Positions 21,248 to 31,686 of a stretch of DNA of 64,000 bases are shown in pieces (positions within the stretch are counted from its first letter, which is position 1; the number at the start of each line of letters is the position of its first letter). The stretch is from Rhizopus sp. PT2906 (Eukaryota; Mucoromycota; Mucoromycetes; Mucorales; Rhizopodaceae). A program made the translations under genes and the position numbers. The notes beneath the pieces are model-generated. The model worked only from the letters and a program-made list of their open reading frames with translations. It did no database searches and was not told the DNA's origin. The stretch is from the NCBI GenBank assembly GCA_025529335.1, contig JAMYHX010000102.1, positions 1 to 64,000 on the forward strand, written 5' to 3'.

Positions 21248-21865
21248 TGTTTTTTCTTATAAAAAGAGAGTAGATCGCTTGGTCTTTTTTTTTATACTTT
21301 TGATTAGTAAGAAAACAAGAATAGCTGCAACAATTTAATGTTTTCTTGCTGTACGGAAATAAAAGGAAAGAGGGAAAAAAAGGATAAATTTTTTTGGTTT
21401 GGAAAAAAAAAAATTAAGGGAATAGCCTTTGGAATAAAAAAAAAAAAAAAAGGAATTATTATTGTTGTTGTTGTGTTGTTGTTCTTGTTGCAGAAACAAA
21501 GTGCAAAATCTGAGACGTGACGCAATCAATAATCAGACAAGTTTTTAAAATCAGATAAAGTAACCTTACACGATACAATTGACAATAGCAAGAAGAGAGA
21601 ACAAGGAGATGAAAGTATACAATGGCCTCTTCAAACAGGTGATCTCTTTCAAAAAAAAAAAACACCCCTGAAAAGACTGATTTCTTAATAAACTTATTTC
21701 TGTACCCTTTATTTAATTGTTTTGCTTTTCTTTTTTTCTTTTAATATTTTAAAATGGAAGTAAATGAGTTCCAATTATGTGGTTTTAGTCAATATAATCA
21801 TGGCAGTAGTAGTAGTAAGATCATAATGTCTCACTATCCTTTACTTACTCTCTTTTATAGGAGCT
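21248..21865. promoter_or_regulatory. Divergent promoter region (bromodomain-kinase / Sec7-PH GEF)
   Basis: About 620 nt between two divergent start codons. It is rich in homopolymers (runs of T at 21282, A at 21403 and 21437, A at 21651) and has a ttgttgttg run. A TATA-like tttttatact sits near the minus-strand start. The ATG at 21754 opens a short frame out of phase with the GEF and may be 5' UTR or an upstream ORF. Confidence 0.4.
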
Positions 21866-24367
21866 ATGCCTTTGAAACAACCACCCAATGCATTTTCAAA
21901 GGTAATTCATTATATTTGTGTTCTTTATCTCATTTCTTTCTTTGTAGTCATTAAAGTCATTCTTCAACAAGCTCAGAAGTGTAAATAGAAATAAAAAGAT
22001 AATACATAAATGTAGATATTCAATCCATCTTTATAGATCCATCAAGGAGTCGATACTCGCGCATCAAATCAACATGATACACATCCTAATCATCATAAGC
22101 CGACTCTTGTTCCGTCTCAGTCTCTCTATCTGAAAAGAAACAATGGACAGTCTCTCGTCAGAGACAAGCGCTCTTTTCGCTATTCACTTGACCTCTCCAC
22201 TATTTTTGATTCAGACTCAGTAATCCGTCAATGCCAAAACAATGCAATAATTGACAATGGTAGCACAAAAAAAGAAAGAAGGAGGAGCAGTCGCCGATCA
22301 AGTATTGTTAGTTCCATCTATAGCGTCTTTAATTCTACTGAAACCAAAACCTACAGCAGTCAAGGCATGATGGACGAGCCTATATTGGAAGTAAACGAAA
22401 ACAGGATGGAGAACGACATGGACGGTGCATGCGACTCCTTGACCAAAGACGTACAAGACAAATTATGGAACGAGGATACATCATTTTGTCCAAAAGAAAA
22501 GATATCCGAATGGTTAGGCACAAAGTAAGGAAAATTAAAAAAAAAAAAAACAAGAGGGGAAATTTGATATGGTCTCTATAGTGAGCCTTTTAGGGCACAG
22601 GTGCTAAAGTTGTATATGAAGAACTTTGATTTCACAAACAAACAATTGGAGGAAGCATTTCGTATATTATGCTCCAAGCTATACTTTAAAGCAGAATCTC
22701 AGCAGTTGGATAGGATCATTGAAGCCTTTGCGAACCGATTTTATGATTGTAATCCTACAACCATCTTTCATTCCGTCGATATCATTCACACTGTTTCCTA
22801 TTCTCTGCTTTTGTTAAATACCGATCTGCATGTGGTCTCGGACCAAGGGAGTAAAATGACAAGATCAAGTTTTGTTAAAAACACGATGGACACTGTACAA
22901 TCCCTAAGATTCCCTCATTTACACAGTCAACGAAAGCGTGTTGGCAGTTTTAGTAGTTCTGATTCATGCTCCATGAGAAGGAGAAGTGTCAGTATATCTT
23001 CCCCTTCTTTTGGAAGTCAAAGTTTCAAAAGCATCATGGACGATCCCAGTTCTCACTCATTTAGTAATAATGGCACATTGTTTCAAAAATTGGATACACT
23101 TAAATCAAATATATCTTGGAAGAGCAGTACAAGCAGCTATCATAGATCTACTCAAGATGGATTGACTCGAATGCAAAAGACATGGTTGTCGGATATTGAA
23201 GCTCTTTTGAAGGTAATTCATTGTTCCTAACTTGCACTCCTTTGAAGTTCTTTTAATTAATTATAACTTTATAGGACATGTACAATTCAATCAAGACACA
23301 AAGCATCAGTCAAGCAGATATTACGGAAAGTGAACAAACAGCAAACTATCAAATTTACAGATCAAAGACGTTACCAAACGATGAAGAACGTAGAGCATTT
23401 CGAAGAAGGAGAGGACACTCTGTCATCAGTGAGAAATTTGCTGCCTTTAATGAATTGCCTCCTCAGAGGAGACTGACAGAACCATCACCCATCGTACATC
23501 CCATCGCTTTCCAGAACTGCAAGCAAGGAATTGTTATGCGAAAGCATGTCATGGAGACGACGGACAAGAAGGCCAAACATCGACAATGGCAACTATGTTA
23601 TCTGATGATGACTGAAACGGAGATGGTGATGTATAAGCCCATACAAAAAAACGATACCAAAGGCAAGAAACGAAAAAGCATGAGCTTATGGGCCAAAGCA
23701 GCTAGTACACCCTTCTCCTTGCAAGAAGTCATTAGTAATGATACAAACGAATGGCATCCCGACTTGAGCCAGCCTCCCATGGATGTTGTTCAACTTCACC
23801 ACTGCTATGCAACAAGCACCTTGCCACTTGGTTGGAACGGGAACCGACCTCATGTATTTCGTGTTGAAACGGCAGAAGGCGGTCTTTGGTTGTTTGAATC
23901 CACTGATGTATTTGCCAAACAGGCCTGGGTGGAATCTATCAATCTGACTGCGGCTACCATCAGTAAACCACCTATTCAGGGAGCTGTCTGTAACATTGAT
24001 TATGGCTGGGGAACCAGAGGTGTGACGATTACTCATATTCCTGTTTGGTATCCACCTACACCATGCATGATTAAAAGTAATCGGACTTTGGAAGAGCAAT
24101 ATCAGGACTTGGAGACTCAGATAAAGACACTCATGCAAGAATTAAACCAACACCGTTCATTAAAACCTTGTGTTGATAAAAAGGTGAGCTCTTCTTTTTT
24201 TTTTGTCATAGCATATGTATAATAATACTCCATTTTAGTCAATCACGCCTGCAGGAAACCAAGCTCAAGCACTAACCAACTGGAATAAAAAATTACAAAA
24301 CATCACACAAGAATTGTTCAAGTATAGGTGCTACAGAGATGTTCTCAGGCAAAAGATTACTGTGTAA
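21866..24367 (+). CDS. ARF guanine-nucleotide exchange factor, Sec7 and PH domains
   Basis: A Sec7-PH protein of the EFA6/Syt1/Sec73 type, which exchanges GDP for GTP on ARF GTPases at membranes and acts in vesicle traffic and polarity. Start MPLKQPPNAFSK joins over two introns to a long Ser/Arg-rich N-terminus. The Sec7 domain begins EWLGTKNEPFRAQVLKLYMK, continues KNFDFTNKQLEEAFRILC, and has the glutamate-finger region KAESQQLDRIIEAFANRFYD, then SYSLLLLNTDLHV. A Ser-rich linker follows, then a PH domain (GIVMRKHVMETTDKKAKHRQ through GLWLFESTDVFAKQAWVESI). A coiled coil (LEEQYQDLETQIKTLMQELN) follows, and the last exon ends DVLRQKITV. Exons join in frame with four GT-AG introns. The start is the least certain part. 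Confidence 0.85.
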
Positions 24368-24521
24368 ATCTCATTCAGATTGCTTGCTGGTTCACGCATT
24401 CTATTTTATTTTTTTAATTTCTCATTATACTTGCTTATTTTGTAAAAGGCTCCTTTATTTCTATATTTAAAAAAAAGGAGACATATTACATCTAATGTTT
24501 AAAATAAAATTAATCCCATTA

Positions 24522-24989
24522 TTATACTCTGCAATGAGAAATATATATGCAAAAAGACAAAAGAAGCCAAGATAGAGTCTGCTTGGGTGCACTAGAGACG
24601 TGCAAGTGACCGTACTTGCCAATTGTGTCGTCTGGGAGAGGAGCCGATTGTGATGGACGCATACTAGACACTGCAGATATGTTTAAACCTTTTGTGTGAG
24701 TTGGATAATGTGTAAATATAAAGGATGTTGGCGAAGGTGATAGATAAGAAAGGGTAAATGTCACTGACCCATTCACCATGGTTGTCATGTTGCGAACATC
24801 GCTAGACTCTCCACTGATGTTGTATACAAGAGGCGTAGGTGTCACTCCATCAACATTGGAAATATTGAATGACGTGAAAACGTTATGAATTGGTACAGTT
24901 GTTGTCGGCACATGAGCTGAGAGCGTTTCTTGTGCTGAAATGCACCAGAAAAGCAATAATAAAGAGATAGACAAGCCAAGAGGTTTCAT
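24522..24989 (-). CDS. Small secreted, probably GPI-anchored protein
   Basis: A single-exon 155-residue ORF. Residues 1-19 form a signal peptide (MKPLGLSISLLLLFWCISA). The mature chain is Ser/Thr/Val-rich with several sequons (NIS, NMT, NGS) and no cysteine framework. The C-terminus is hydrophobic (LSWLLLSFCIYISH), consistent with a GPI signal or membrane anchor. No domain is recognised. It is convergent with the Sec7-PH gene, 154 nt between stops. Confidence 0.65.
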   Translation of the reverse strand: MKPLGLSISLLLLFWCISAQETLSAHVPTTTVPIHNVFTSFNISNVDGVTPTPLVYNISGESSDVRNMTTMVNGSVTFTLSYLSPSPTSFIFTHYPTHTKGLNISAVSSMRPSQSAPLPDDTIGKYGHLHVSSAPKQTLSWLLLSFCIYISHCRV

Positions 24990-25103
24990 TAAATGGATAA
25001 TAATTTTTAAAAACTAACCATGATTGAGAAAAAGGAAACAAAAAGACACTCAACCCCAAATAATAAAATTTAAGGAGCAAAGTGAAAACATCCCTCGAAA
25101 AAA

Positions 25104-25124
25104 GGAGAGAGAGAGAGAGAGAGA
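25104..25124. repeat. (AG)n microsatellite
   Basis: About ten AG units upstream of the minus-strand GPI-type gene. A second GA-rich patch lies near 26424-26441. Confidence 0.85.
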
Positions 25125-25278
25125 AAACAAGAAGCTAGTTTTATCCTGAAACAATGCTTAGAAAACAAGGTAAAGTATACTGTGTTAAATTCGAGATAAA
25201 CAAAGAGGTATCATATTTTAAACTGAATTTGCATTCCCCCTCTCTGATCAATAAAGAGGGTAAACAGACATAGTGTTA

Positions 25279-26226
25279 TTATTTGTACTTTTGTGCAGCG
25301 GCCCAGTCAACAAGGGGGCTTGCCAGAAGTTTTGCCCAAAGAGCCGAGTAACCAAACCAAGAAGGTATATATATTTCTCGTTCACGTAGATCAGACGCTT
25401 GAATGATACGATGAGCTACAGAACCAGCAGATAGTTTGTTCTTTTTTGACCCAGATATGGTTCCTTGTCCAAGTGACTTATCAACAGCAGACTGTCTCAG
25501 GTCAGTATCAACCGTACCTGGGCAAATCAGTCCGATATGTACCCCCAATGGACGTAATTCGACTCTGATGGAGTCAAAGAAACCGTGTAAAGCATGTTTA
25601 GATCCCGCATAAAGAGATCGTGTAGGAGCACCAACTTTTCCCGCCATAGATGAAACGACCAAGTAGTTGGGTGCAGCAGATGATTTAATCAACATTGGCA
25701 AGAATAACCTTGCAGTCCACACTGCTGCATAATAATTGATTTTAGTAATCGTGTCAAGCGCTTGACCAAGAGCATTCTTTTCAGTTGGCCTTTCTGTCAC
25801 TGTCTTTGATTTAACATCTACTTGGATACCACAGGATTCAAGGAAAGGTCGAACAGATATCATGCCTGCACAATATATGACTGTATCAACTCCTTGTAGC
25901 TTTTCTCTTGTAAAACTTGCTAGCTTTTCCAAATCATTTTCTACTGTCACGTCACCTGTCATATAATACACTGCAGAGGCTCCCTTTTGTTCACATTCCT
26001 TTTGAAGATCTTCAAGTAAATTGACTCGACGAGCAAATAGAATGAGTTTGGCACCACGAGATGCATATTGTAAAGCGCATTCTTTTCCGATTCCAGACGA
26101 GCAACCTAAAATCACGACTCGTTCACCTGCTGGCTTGATCAGTCTTTTACGGTTATTTAGTCTTTTTCTTAGTAACAAGTAATGACTAAAGACTATGGTT
26201 GCAATTGCCAATAATATTTTTTGCAT
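25279..26226 (-). CDS. Membrane-associated short-chain dehydrogenase/reductase
   Basis: An intronless SDR of about 315 residues. The ATG at 26226 (MQKILLAIATIVFSHYLLL) gives an N-terminal membrane anchor; an in-frame ATG at 26298 would add 24 residues and is less likely. Rossmann motif GCSSGIG follows RVVIL, with an arginine (FARR) after the second strand suggesting NADP(H). GDVTVEND, YCAG (for NNAG) and a serine in VVSSMAGKVG precede the catalytic YAGSK. The end LLASPLVDWAAAQKYK resembles DHRS7B-type ER enzymes. The substrate is unknown; lipid or steroid-like carbonyls are usual for this group, and 3-ketodihydrosphingosine reductase is a possible alternative. The GCSSGIG start replaces the usual TGxxxGIG threonine by cysteine. 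Confidence 0.8.
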   Translation of the reverse strand: MQKILLAIATIVFSHYLLLRKRLNNRKRLIKPAGERVVILGCSSGIGKECALQYASRGAKLILFARRVNLLEDLQKECEQKGASAVYYMTGDVTVENDLEKLASFTREKLQGVDTVIYCAGMISVRPFLESCGIQVDVKSKTVTERPTEKNALGQALDTITKINYYAAVWTARLFLPMLIKSSAAPNYLVVSSMAGKVGAPTRSLYAGSKHALHGFFDSIRVELRPLGVHIGLICPGTVDTDLRQSAVDKSLGQGTISGSKKNKLSAGSVAHRIIQASDLREREIYIPSWFGYSALWAKLLASPLVDWAAAQKYK

Positions 26227-26595
26227 TATGAAAGAAAGAACTTTTTTAAAAAAAAAAATAGTATGCTTGATATAGGTTTCTTTTGACTTGTGTAACATTT
26301 TTCAAACTAGGAAAAAGTGCATAGATTTCAACTCATTTTTATATATGCAAATGCATATAATATGTTCAATAGTCAATCCAGTATATATATAATATGCTGT
26401 TGATTTAGCAGAAAGAAGAGCAAAAGAGAGAGAGAGAAAGAGAGCTTTGGATAAGGTAAAACGGATGATGAATAATGTATATAAATTATCATATGCTTTA
26501 AAGAAGAACAATGTGTAATTGAAAAAGAATATATTTAAGGTGATATATTGGATACATGATTATTTAGACTAGAGAGAATAAGCTCATCAAAGCTA
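26227..26595. other. Spacer between SDR and DNA glycosylase genes
   Basis: AT-rich, with a poly(A) run at about 26248 and a tatatataatatgc stretch. It holds the SDR promoter. Nothing else is recognised. Confidence 0.4.
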
Positions 26596-27865
26596 TTATA
26601 GATCTTTATTCTTCACTTTATTATTTCTAAAGTTGTATCTTGAATGAGTACGTGTTTTGATCTTGATGTATTCTGTTTTAATCTCGTCTTGTTCTTCATC
26701 TTCTTTAACTGTTGTACGTCTTTTTTTCTTGGTTATCTTTGTGGTTGTAGTAGTAACCGTAGCCTTAGTTACTTTTGTCTTTCGTAAGATTTGCTTTGTT
26801 GGAACGAACGCAGATGTTCTACCGCCAACCTAAATAAAAAAAAAAGGTTACTATTCAATACATTAAACCTTTATGGGATAGTACAGTTTCAAATTTCAAG
26901 ACTTGCCCATTAGGCAATACACCCTTTCCAGTTCCTTTCCCCTTATTCCAGCGATATTTCATCAACCAATTGCCTGGAAACTTTGAATCATCCCCCTCAG
27001 CAGCCACTGCAGTCTCACACACGTACTTCATCTTGTCATAGAGCAGCTGCAGTTCATCTGTGGTTAGTGTGTTCGAATACTGAGCAGGATGTATCTCTGC
27101 CTGATATAGTATTTCATCCGCCACCCAGTTACCGACACCAGCAGAAAATGACTGGTCCAACAAGAGAGCCTTGATGGGCACAGATCTCTTGAGAACCAGC
27201 TTTGAAAAGTCATCAAAGGGTGGTAAGTTCAGTACAGGGTCAAACCCTAACTTACTGATCGGTTCGGCATTTAATGGATCTCCTTCCACCAATCTTAACC
27301 TTCCGAGTCTTCTTGGATCCTTGAATCCAAAATTAATCACCTTTTTTGTAATAGGATGCTCAAAGGTGATCAAAAGCTTCCAAAATCGAGGCGGCCATTC
27401 TTTTTCTTCATGTTCAAACTACTTGTGTTAAAAAGAGATCAATAGACACACTGTCGAAAATACACTTACACGAATGCCTCCTGTCATGCCAAGATGCGCA
27501 ACAATGTGTGGCCCTTTGTCAAATACTGAGAGGATATCAGAACTGAACTTTATTAATGGATGGACTTACATAACACAAAATATTTCCCCCATCGTTTAGT
27601 ATCAGCTAATGTCTTATTCATGATACTTTTTGAAAAATCATCAGAGGATATCTCATGGTATACTAGTGTATCATCAACCTATGTTGCATTAAGTGATAAC
27701 TGTGTCTTGGTAAAGTCAATAGCTTACAGTTTCTACGTTGATAACTTTATATTCTATCAATTGTCTATGAATCCTAAGTCTTGCACTTTCTACCTAAGTA
27801 GTTATATTCTTTAGCCCATATCAAAAATGAGTCAATAATAAATATACTTCTGCAATTTCAGGCAT
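26596..27865 (-). CDS. Formamidopyrimidine-DNA glycosylase (Fpg/Nei family, zinc-less)
   Basis: A base-excision repair glycosylase/AP lyase for oxidised purines. The first exon (ATG 27865) encodes only MPEIAE, supplying the catalytic N-terminal proline and following glutamate. The next exons give VESARLRIHRQLIEY, TLADTKRWGKYFVLLF with the conserved lysine, HIVAHLGMTGGIR, and DPRRLGRLRLVEGD. The helix-two-turn-helix is clear (LLDQSFSAGVGNWVADEILY). Instead of the bacterial CxxC zinc finger the C-terminus has GGRTSAFVPTKQ, as in plant and fungal FPGs that use a zinc-less finger. A lysine/arginine/threonine-rich tail of about 60 residues follows, probably nuclear targeting or DNA binding. At least six exons join in frame. 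A GT-AG intron separates the coding of residues 6 and 7. About 340 residues. Confidence 0.88.
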
Positions 27866-28112
27866 GGTTTTATCAATTTATGAAGAAGAAAAAAAGAGTT
27901 GCATTTCTACTGCGTAAATTGACATGACACTTTTATTCGGGCAAATGGAAATTAAAATTCAGATGATCTTCTTACAGAGGAAATTACGACAGTTGTCAAA
28001 GAGAAGTACGGTTAAATAATCTATATTTACAATTAAAACTTCAAATAGTAATATATCTTCTTCGCCCGAGGTAATTGACGCAATGATGTGAGGGACTGGG
28101 TTGTTGAATAAG

Positions 28113-28409
28113 TCATTGACTCGTGTTTCGCTGTTGCAACAAACTCCTCCATGCGTCTTTGGCGGTATAAAATGCGAGCGGAATTGGGATTGATGGCAAT
28201 ACCAGCGTCTTGAGGTTTGTTTCCCCGTGAATATCGATGGCCGTGCTACGACAGTACGCTTCTGCTGCGATTGTAAATACTGTTTCTTCATCAATAATGA
28301 TAGCACCTGAGTGCAACATCGTAACAGCATGTAAGAGCGATGGTGAAAGGGAAACACTACGCACACCAGAAGTTAGACTAATTCTATGGGAGTTACCTCT
28401 ACCCAACAA
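28113..28409 (-). pseudogene. Coding-like fragment of unknown family
   Basis: An open frame without a convincing start (SLSPSLLHAVTMLHSGAIII, then DEETVFTIAAEAYCRSTAID). In a shifted frame the coding-like reading continues (DAGIAINPNSARILYRQRRM, EEFVATAKHES). A frameshift or unrecognised intron would join them. A short upstream MKSFVG start is blocked by a stop. I cannot name it. It lies between the glycosylase and methyltransferase genes and may be a decayed gene or one whose introns I have mis-read. Confidence 0.3.
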
Positions 28410-28582
28410 AACTTTTCATCGTCTTTATTTGTTTCTTTTTCAAAAAGAAGGAAATGTTGTTATTTATTTATTCATTCTAATTTTATGTTGTCAGTTGATC
28501 AAAAAAGACCACTTATGATACTTTCTGTTGTAATTTCAAATGGCGGAGAAGAGTTGGCACCTTGATCTGACTGCAGTTAAAT

Positions 28583-28618
<36 letters not shown>
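28583..28618 (+). repeat. Poly(T) tract upstream of the BMT6-like gene
   Basis: About 36 T before the start at 28632, probably in the promoter or 5' UTR. A spurious poly-Phe frame crosses it. Confidence 0.95.
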
Positions 28619-28631
28619 CTTTAGTGTTGAC

Positions 28632-29728
28632 ATGGCGACAGACGATTTATGTGATTCAGTAAAAAATCTAAATGTTACAGATAGCAACGAAACACCAATA
28701 AAAGAAAAACCCAAGGCTGCCTATGATAAAGCAGCACTCAAAGAACGCTGGAAGATTTTGGGGAATGAACCGGAACAAAGTAAATTAAAAGGGTTTGAAT
28801 AAAAGCCGATTCTAAACATTTCATAGACATTCTATCAATGATCCGCAAGGCCTGTATGAATACATTTGCTCGAAATGACTTTATGAAGACCTTACAAACC
28901 ATTAAAGCCAGCTTTGTGCAGCGTGACTATGAAGGTATTTTTACAGAGGCCACAAATTTAGAAGTCTATGCAGCCGCTTATGTTCCTGGCAGAGCGTTGT
29001 GCTATTACGAAATTTTTACTCGACCTCAACTATTGAAATTCTTGATGAAACGTAGCCAACTATATTGTGTTGGCTCTGGTTCCGGCTCAGAATTAGCTGC
29101 AATTGCTGCTGCCATGACAAGAGTGCCTGCTGAACGACAGAAAGTGAAACTCGTGATGCAGGATATTGGTGATTATGAAAGTGTGCTAGCATCGTTTGAA
29201 AATACAATACGAGAGAAATGGTCCATTTCAGAGGAACAACTGGAGTGTACCTATGAAAAAGGAGATGTACTGGATCCAAACAACGCCGTCATTCAACAAA
29301 GACTGGCACAGGCAGATTTGATCACATTTATGTTTGTCATGAATGAATTATTTGTCAAGAAGGCAGCTGCACTCGCATTAATAAAGACAATGGTTCAATC
29401 CATGAAAAAGGGAGCGCACTTACTGGTATAGTGACCAAATATGGTTATAGCTCGAGGGAATTAACTTCATTTCACAGGTAGTCGAATCCGCAGGATCTTT
29501 CTCACACCTAAAAGTAGGCAATAAATTATACATGGTATATATGCTATTGGATGCTATACAAGATTTAGAACTGGTGATTGGAGAAGATTCTCGCTGGTAT
29601 CGGTACGTTGCTCTATACACACTATCTCTCACTATACTGATATACTATATAGTCACCCTGATCATATCAAATATCCTATTGATGTACAGAATATGAGATA
29701 CTTTATACGTTTATACAAAAAGAAATGA
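28632..29728 (+). CDS. BMT6: 25S rRNA (uridine-N3) methyltransferase, BMT6-like
   Basis: A predicted SAM-dependent methyltransferase of the yeast BMT6 (YLR063W) family, which modifies a uridine of large-subunit rRNA in the nucleolus. Four exons: MATDDLCDSVKNLNVTD..., then SMIRKACMNTFARNDFMKTL, the SAM-binding GSGSGSELAAIAAA, an acidic loop end QDIGDYESV, the segment DLITFMFVMNELF, and after an intron VVESAGSFSHLKVGNK and the C-terminal DSRWYRHPDHIKYPIDVQNM and IRLYKKK. GT-AG introns keep frame: CAA A|AC ATT, and CTG|GTA GTC. The GSGSGSE loop and the VVESAGSF strand are the best identifiers. Length is about 315 residues. The start follows the poly(T) tract. Confidence 0.75.
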
Positions 29729-29840
29729 GTGTAACAGTTTAAAAAATTGATTCTATCCCCGATCAGGGTATTTTTTTTTTTCAAGTATATATTTTAGTAA
29801 TGTGGGTTATTGTTGTCCCTTTCTTTGTAATAAAACAATA

Positions 29841-30567
29841 ATGTCTAATAACGCAAACGCACTCCTTGCGTGGTACCTTTCTAACCTTGTCGCTCATCCT
29901 TTACGCACAAAAGCATGTACTTCAGGTTTATTATCTGGTCTCCAAGAACTGACAGCTCAGAAGTTATCTGGGGCAAAGAAACTTGATAAGCGTATTGTAC
30001 AAATGGCTTGTTATGGTAATAGGAGACATAGAAGGAGTGCACGATAGTTATATTTACCATCTACTGTATAGGATTATTCGTTTCAGGCCCACTTAACCAT
30101 CTTTTGTATGAAATCATGAATAAGGTTTTTGCTGGCAAGACAGGGCCCAAAGTAAAGGTGGGTCAGTTGCTTTTCTCAAACTTGATCATTTCCCCAGTCA
30201 TGAACTCGGGTAAGTTTGTATTTACTTTAAAGATATGAAAAAATAACATGGACTAGTCTATTTGACCGCCATGGCCGTCCTTGCTGGTATTCACTCTCCT
30301 GCCAAATTAAAAGCAACTGTTAAGGCTGGTCTTTTGCCAATGCAGAAAGTATCTTGGGTTGTCTCACCATTGACCTTGCTGTTTGCTCAAAACTTCTTAC
30401 CGCCCACAACTTGGGTACCTTTCTTTAATCTTGTAGCATTTGGTAAAAGATACATAGACTCATTCGTTATTTCTTACTCATCTTGTGTATTTATAGTATT
30501 TGGTACCTACATCAATACCATGGTTAAGCGTAAGCGTATCAGCGAAGAGGCAGCCAAGAAAGACTAA
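29841..30567 (+). CDS. Mpv17/PMP22 family membrane protein
   Basis: Family members sit in peroxisomal or mitochondrial inner membranes and probably form channels for small metabolites. Start ATG 29841: NALLAWYLSNLVAHPLRTKA, then LLSGLQELTAQKLSG (the family's D..aQ region). Three introns separate PLNHLLYEIMNKVFAGK, GQLLFSNLIISPVMNS, and LTAMAVLAGIHSPAKLKATV. The C-terminal signature NFLPPTTWVPFFNLVAF is followed by VFGTYINTMVKRKR and a lysine-rich end. Four hydrophobic segments are visible. The lysine-rich C-terminus and PMP22-like end favour peroxisome, but location is inferred. Confidence 0.85.
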
Positions 30568-31069
30568 AAGAAGTAGAGAGATCATACAAAAATAAAGTCG
30601 CAGTTGGGTTGTTAAAAGTGTAAATTATTTCATTTAGGGAATAAAATGAAGGAGAGTTTCCTTTATCTCTTACAGCTGTCAAAAAAGCCAAAAGTAATAG
30701 AGTTTGGTGAATTTTTAAAACACAAAAGTTTATTTTGATGGACCTGTTCTTCTCAAATACTATGTAACAGATTCGGGAAAAGCCCATTTTAAGCTTGTGA
30801 GACAGTGACATTAACTTCGCGTAATGTTAAGAGCTATTTCGCGAAATATACGAGCTAGCCTATATACAGTTAACCTTGAGATAGTGTTCACAATGTCAAA
30901 ATCTAGGAATATCATTCTTATTTTATACGCAACTTTATAGATAATGAAGCATAATGTCACTAAAAAATATAAAAAGAGAAGGCTAATGATAGCTGCATCA
31001 GTTTTTGTGGCAATTTGAACAAGAAACTTCAGTTCATATTGAAAGGAACATCTCCTGTAGATCAAGTGC
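30568..31069. other. Intergenic spacer
   Basis: About 500 nt with AT-rich sequence and only short minus-strand frames lacking domains. Probably the 3' UTR of the Mpv17 gene and degenerate DNA. Confidence 0.4.
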
Positions 31070-31600
31070 GGCCCGCTGAAAGAATACAGGAAGAAAAGAA
31101 AGACCTATTGCAGAGGGCTTTTCAAAGTAAAAGCTAGTCACTTCTTTGTGGATGAATCAGGTTTCAACACTTGTGTGGTACCTGACCAAGCAAGATCAAG
31201 AAAAGGAAAATAGCCCGTGTGATTATTAAAAACAAGAGCTACCAATATATATTATCCAGAATACTCTGGAGATTAATCATATCGAAGCAGTTACTGAAAG
31301 CTCTGATGTGCTTCAATCAGAAGTACCATCTGAAGCTGGAGATAGAACGGATGAGGTGTTGACAAGCATCATGAATGTATGCAGACAAGCTTTAGAAAGC
31401 CGTATACATTTAACCTTTGAAATTAACAACAGACTGTTACAAATATATAATGAACTAAGGCAGTTGTTGTCAGCGAATTTCTTATTTCTTAGCCATACAA
31501 GTCAGCCACTCCAAATTTTAAAGTTCAGAAAGGGGGGCAAAATAAGTAAACCGTTTCTCGAGTTTCATGTCATTATTTCATGAGCTTAAAACGAGTTTCA
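31070..31600 (+). mobile_element. Relic of a Tc1/mariner-like DDE transposase
   Basis: A coding-like patch reads HFFVDESGFNTCVVPDQARSRKGK with stops removed by frame changes, then VIIKNKSYQYILSRILWRL. The block (F)VDESGF plus basic residues resembles the central catalytic-aspartate region of Tc1/mariner-type transposases (typically FxDExGF). A further open stretch (DEVLTSIMNVCRQALESRIH) could be its C-terminal part. Frames are broken and no terminal inverted repeats were found. It is a dead fragment, and the assignment rests on one motif. Confidence 0.45.
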
Positions 31601-31686
31601 TGCGGTGTTTTAATTAATGTAAATCCCCCAATTTAAGGTCCTCTTGCTGCGTTCGTTTTCATCACCCTTTTCTTCCTCTTTTAAAC

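Noticed and set aside
21754..21954. ATG frame upstream of the Sec7-PH gene taken as its first exon
   Set aside because: Its frame does not lead into the GEF and it reads through the donor after FSK; the start at 21866 joins cleanly to downstream exons.
23686..24138. Minus-strand ORF of 150 codons
   Set aside because: Antisense to the PH domain of the GEF, with no independent support.
28581..28802. Poly-Phe start in front of the BMT6-like gene
   Set aside because: Created by the poly(T) tract; the start at 28632 lies just after it and suits the family.
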